A DNA stretch of 64,000 nucleotides. It comes from Rikenellaceae bacterium. Lineage in GTDB: Bacteria; Bacteroidota; Bacteroidia; Bacteroidales; Rikenellaceae. This document shows positions 61,947-64,000 of the stretch, one piece after another; the first letter of the stretch is position 1, and every line of letters starts with the position of its first letter. The notes under the pieces were generated by a model. That model was given only the letters and a program-made list of their open reading frames with translations, had not been told where the DNA came from and did not search any database. The stretch is taken from NCBI GenBank assembly GCA_015060005.1, contig SUZI01000004.1:1-64000 (forward strand), read 5' to 3'. The translations under genes were made by a program, and so were the position numbers.

Positions 61947-61965
61947 ATATCGTACTTTTAGTCTC

Positions 61966-64000
61966 TTATTTTAGTGTTATCGTTACCTTTGTGCCACGTC
62001 TGATGGGAGTACCCTCGCCTATGCTCTGCGAGGCGACAGCTCCCACTCCCGAGAACGACACCTCCAAGCCTCGCGACTCCAAAATATAGAGTGCATCCTT
62101 CAATCCCATACCCACCACATTTGGCATACGGTCAGCCTCGCCAAGAGCCTCAAAATGGAGCTTTCCACCCTCAACGTGAGGTCTGCCCCACTCCATAAGT
62201 GGTGTCGAGAGCAGGTTCACACCACTATTGGCAGCCGAGGTAGCCACCTGGTTAGTGTTACCACCCTTATAGCCACTTGGGCGTGCTGTGCCATCGCCAC
62301 TGAACGAGTCGCTCTCACGCCAGCCACCATCACGATAGGTCAGGTAGTCGACAATCTGTCGCAGGACAGGAGCCGAGGCGTTGGCACCGTGATAGAGCGA
62401 GTTGCGGCGTCGCTCGGAGTAGACAGCAGTAATCATCGTATATTTAGGTTTATCCAGCGGGAAGAAGAGTGCCATAGAGCCCAAATAGTGGCCATCCTTA
62501 TGTTTCACATTCTTTCCGTCGTTGACCTGGGCTGTACCGGTCTTGGCGGCTACGGAGTACTTCAACGTGTCGCCGAAAAATCGCTCGCCCGTACCCGTAC
62601 GAGCCACCTCAGCCATACAGTCGCGGATGATAGCCAAATTCTCATCGGAGCATACCTTATCGACAAGCACCCTCACGGGGAACTCCTCGACAACCTCATC
62701 GCCCTGACGTATCGCTGTAACCAGACGTGGTGCAACCATACAGCCATCGTTGGCTATGGCGTTGTAGAGCGTAAGCGTATGGATGGGGGCTAACGACGTA
62801 GCATAGCCAAAGCCCAAGTCGATGAGTGTACGATAACTCCACAGACGCGTATATGATTTGGTAGGTGTAGGGATATAGGGTTTCACCTCTGCCAGACGCT
62901 CCAAGCCCATAGTCTTGTCGAGATGCAACCCTCGCAGGAAGTTGACATAACGCTCGGGAGCATCCTTATAGTGGTCGTAGATAGCCGAGGTGAAATAGAC
63001 ATTAGAGGACTCGGCAAAAGCCGTCTTCAAATCTATCTTGCCTCCGGCACTATGGTCATCGATAATCCAAGGTCCTCGCGGTCCACCAACCTGCACAGGC
63101 TCACCGTGGTTGGTGTCGTAGCTCTTCGAAGGCGACATCTTCGCCTCCTCCAACAGAGCCAACGTAGCCGCCAGCTTATAGGTAGAGCCCGGCTCCATAG
63201 CTCTGCCGATAGCGAAGTTCTGTCCCTCGACATAAACTCCACTCTCGGGGGCTGTCTCATTGAGGTTGACCATAGCTAAAATATCGCCCGTAGCAACCTC
63301 CATAACGATGGTCGTACCCCACGTAGCATTACGCTCGGTGAGGTGTTGACGCAGAGCCAAATCGGCGATATGTTGCAGCTCGGGGTCCAACGTAGTAACG
63401 ACATCCTTGCCATCCTCGGCATCGACATTGGTGCTACGGTGTACCGTACGCGAATAGCCTGGTGCGATACGCTGACGCACGACACTGCCATTCTTACCCT
63501 CAAGCTCCTCACGGTAGGCATACTCGATACCATAGTCTCCTCGGTCGCCAATCATACCCAACGTGCGTCGTCCCAACTCACCATAAGGGTAGGCTCGGCT
63601 ATCGACAGGGGCTAAGGTATAGGTAACGCCCATATTCTGGTTGAGTATAGGGTAGGTTCGCAGCGTCTGCCACTCGCTGTAATCTATATTACGGGGCAGG
63701 ACAACGATAGGGAGGTGGTTACGTATCGTATCATAGATACGCATCTTGACCTTATTACCCCACAGCCTATCCCAGAGCATCTTCACAAAGCCTGCATCCT
63801 CGTCGTACACCCACTCATCCTTACCCGTATCCACAACCTTGAAGCGGTTGCGGCGGCCATCAAAGAACTTCTTGGCATAGTACTCTGGTCTGCCACCGAA
63901 ATAGATGGCAAGCAACTTCGAGAGGGAGTCAACCTGCTCCTCGAAGATATCCTCCGAGTCGAAGCCCTCCGACGCCATATCGAACTCCACCTTATATCGC
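61966..64000 (-). CDS. ftsI: Penicillin-binding protein FtsI (PBP3-type), partial at the window edge
   Basis: The reading frame is open through the right edge of the window with no start, so the N-terminus (membrane anchor and beginning of the dimerisation domain) is missing; 674 or more residues are visible. Transpeptidase motifs are S-x-x-K in GSTYK (Ser codon at 63184-63186), SSN (63001-63009) and KTG in AAKTGTAQ (about 62536-62544). A C-terminal PASTA domain begins near MPNVVGMGLKDALY and ends IRRGTKVTITLK. It cross-links septal peptidoglycan with FtsW. It is the first gene of the ftsI-murE-mraY-murD-ftsW order within the window. Confidence 0.93.
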   Translation of the reverse strand, partial: RYKVEFDMASEGFDSEDIFEEQVDSLSKLLAIYFGGRPEYYAKKFFDGRRNRFKVVDTGKDEWVYDEDAGFVKMLWDRLWGNKVKMRIYDTIRNHLPIVVLPRNIDYSEWQTLRTYPILNQNMGVTYTLAPVDSRAYPYGELGRRTLGMIGDRGDYGIEYAYREELEGKNGSVVRQRIAPGYSRTVHRSTNVDAEDGKDVVTTLDPELQHIADLALRQHLTERNATWGTTIVMEVATGDILAMVNLNETAPESGVYVEGQNFAIGRAMEPGSTYKLAATLALLEEAKMSPSKSYDTNHGEPVQVGGPRGPWIIDDHSAGGKIDLKTAFAESSNVYFTSAIYDHYKDAPERYVNFLRGLHLDKTMGLERLAEVKPYIPTPTKSYTRLWSYRTLIDLGFGYATSLAPIHTLTLYNAIANDGCMVAPRLVTAIRQGDEVVEEFPVRVLVDKVCSDENLAIIRDCMAEVARTGTGERFFGDTLKYSVAAKTGTAQVNDGKNVKHKDGHYLGSMALFFPLDKPKYTMITAVYSERRRNSLYHGANASAPVLRQIVDYLTYRDGGWRESDSFSGDGTARPSGYKGGNTNQVATSAANSGVNLLSTPLMEWGRPHVEGGKLHFEALGEADRMPNVVGMGLKDALYILESRGLEVSFSGVGAVASQSIGEGTPIRRGTKVTITLK

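Overview
This window looks like the chromosome of a Bacteroidales bacterium (Bacteroidota), probably an anaerobic gut-type organism; a Rikenellaceae/Alistipes-like lineage is possible but not shown. The evidence is promoters of the TTTG-(19-20)-TAnnTTTG type, an N-succinylornithine-type arginine operon, secreted DPP IV and S46 dipeptidyl-peptidases, a B12-dependent methylaspartate pathway, DUF721-recF-TPR-ribH-like synteny, and a meso-DAP type division/cell-wall cluster. I see no phage, CRISPR array, IS element or rRNA.

Layout: 1-475 holds a tandem 223-bp structured repeat, followed by a serine hydrolase, tRNA-Glu(CTC) and a DPP IV-type protease. 5139-13216 is an eight-gene arginine operon (GNAT, argG, argC, argD, argF', argB, M20 deacylase, argH). 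Then pth-rplY (minus) and a tandem ThuA protein. 16416-22745 (minus) is the glutamate mutase/methylaspartate ammonia-lyase operon with an AtuA-like protein and a DUF4387 partner. It is followed by a lipoprotein 5'-nucleotidase and a class I fumarase. 26411-38423 (minus) is a twelve-gene surface polysaccharide operon: UDP-uronate and dTDP-rhamnose synthesis, flippase, EpsG-like polymerase and four glycosyltransferases. 38707-49334 is mixed: PepSY-like protein, PurF paralog, degenerate lumazine-synthase-like protein, TPR protein, recF-dciA-deaminase, DUF1080 protein, Xer recombinase, ribosome hibernation factor, SDR and glutamate dehydrogenase. 49977-56024 carries a FadL-type porin, a YD-repeat secreted protein, DPP7 and an alpha/beta hydrolase. 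56046-64000 (minus) is S4 protein-ftsW-murD-mraY-murE-ftsI, running off the window.

How it fits together: DPP IV and DPP7 would release dipeptides, glutamate dehydrogenase and the methylaspartate route handle glutamate, and the fumarase could supply the mesaconate hydration step missing from the mut operon. Arginine is made through succinylated intermediates; the carbamoyltransferase has Ala at its specificity position.

The least explained material is non-coding. A dispersed family of palindromic intergenic repeats (39471-39594, 44269-44755, 47784-47993, related cores at 51685-51921) shows compensatory base changes between copies. It abuts or supplies the stop codon of three genes. Two further nested inverted-repeat structures lie at 1-446 and 51472-51589. 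A set of near-identical GGCTGTC hairpin terminators is spread across the window.
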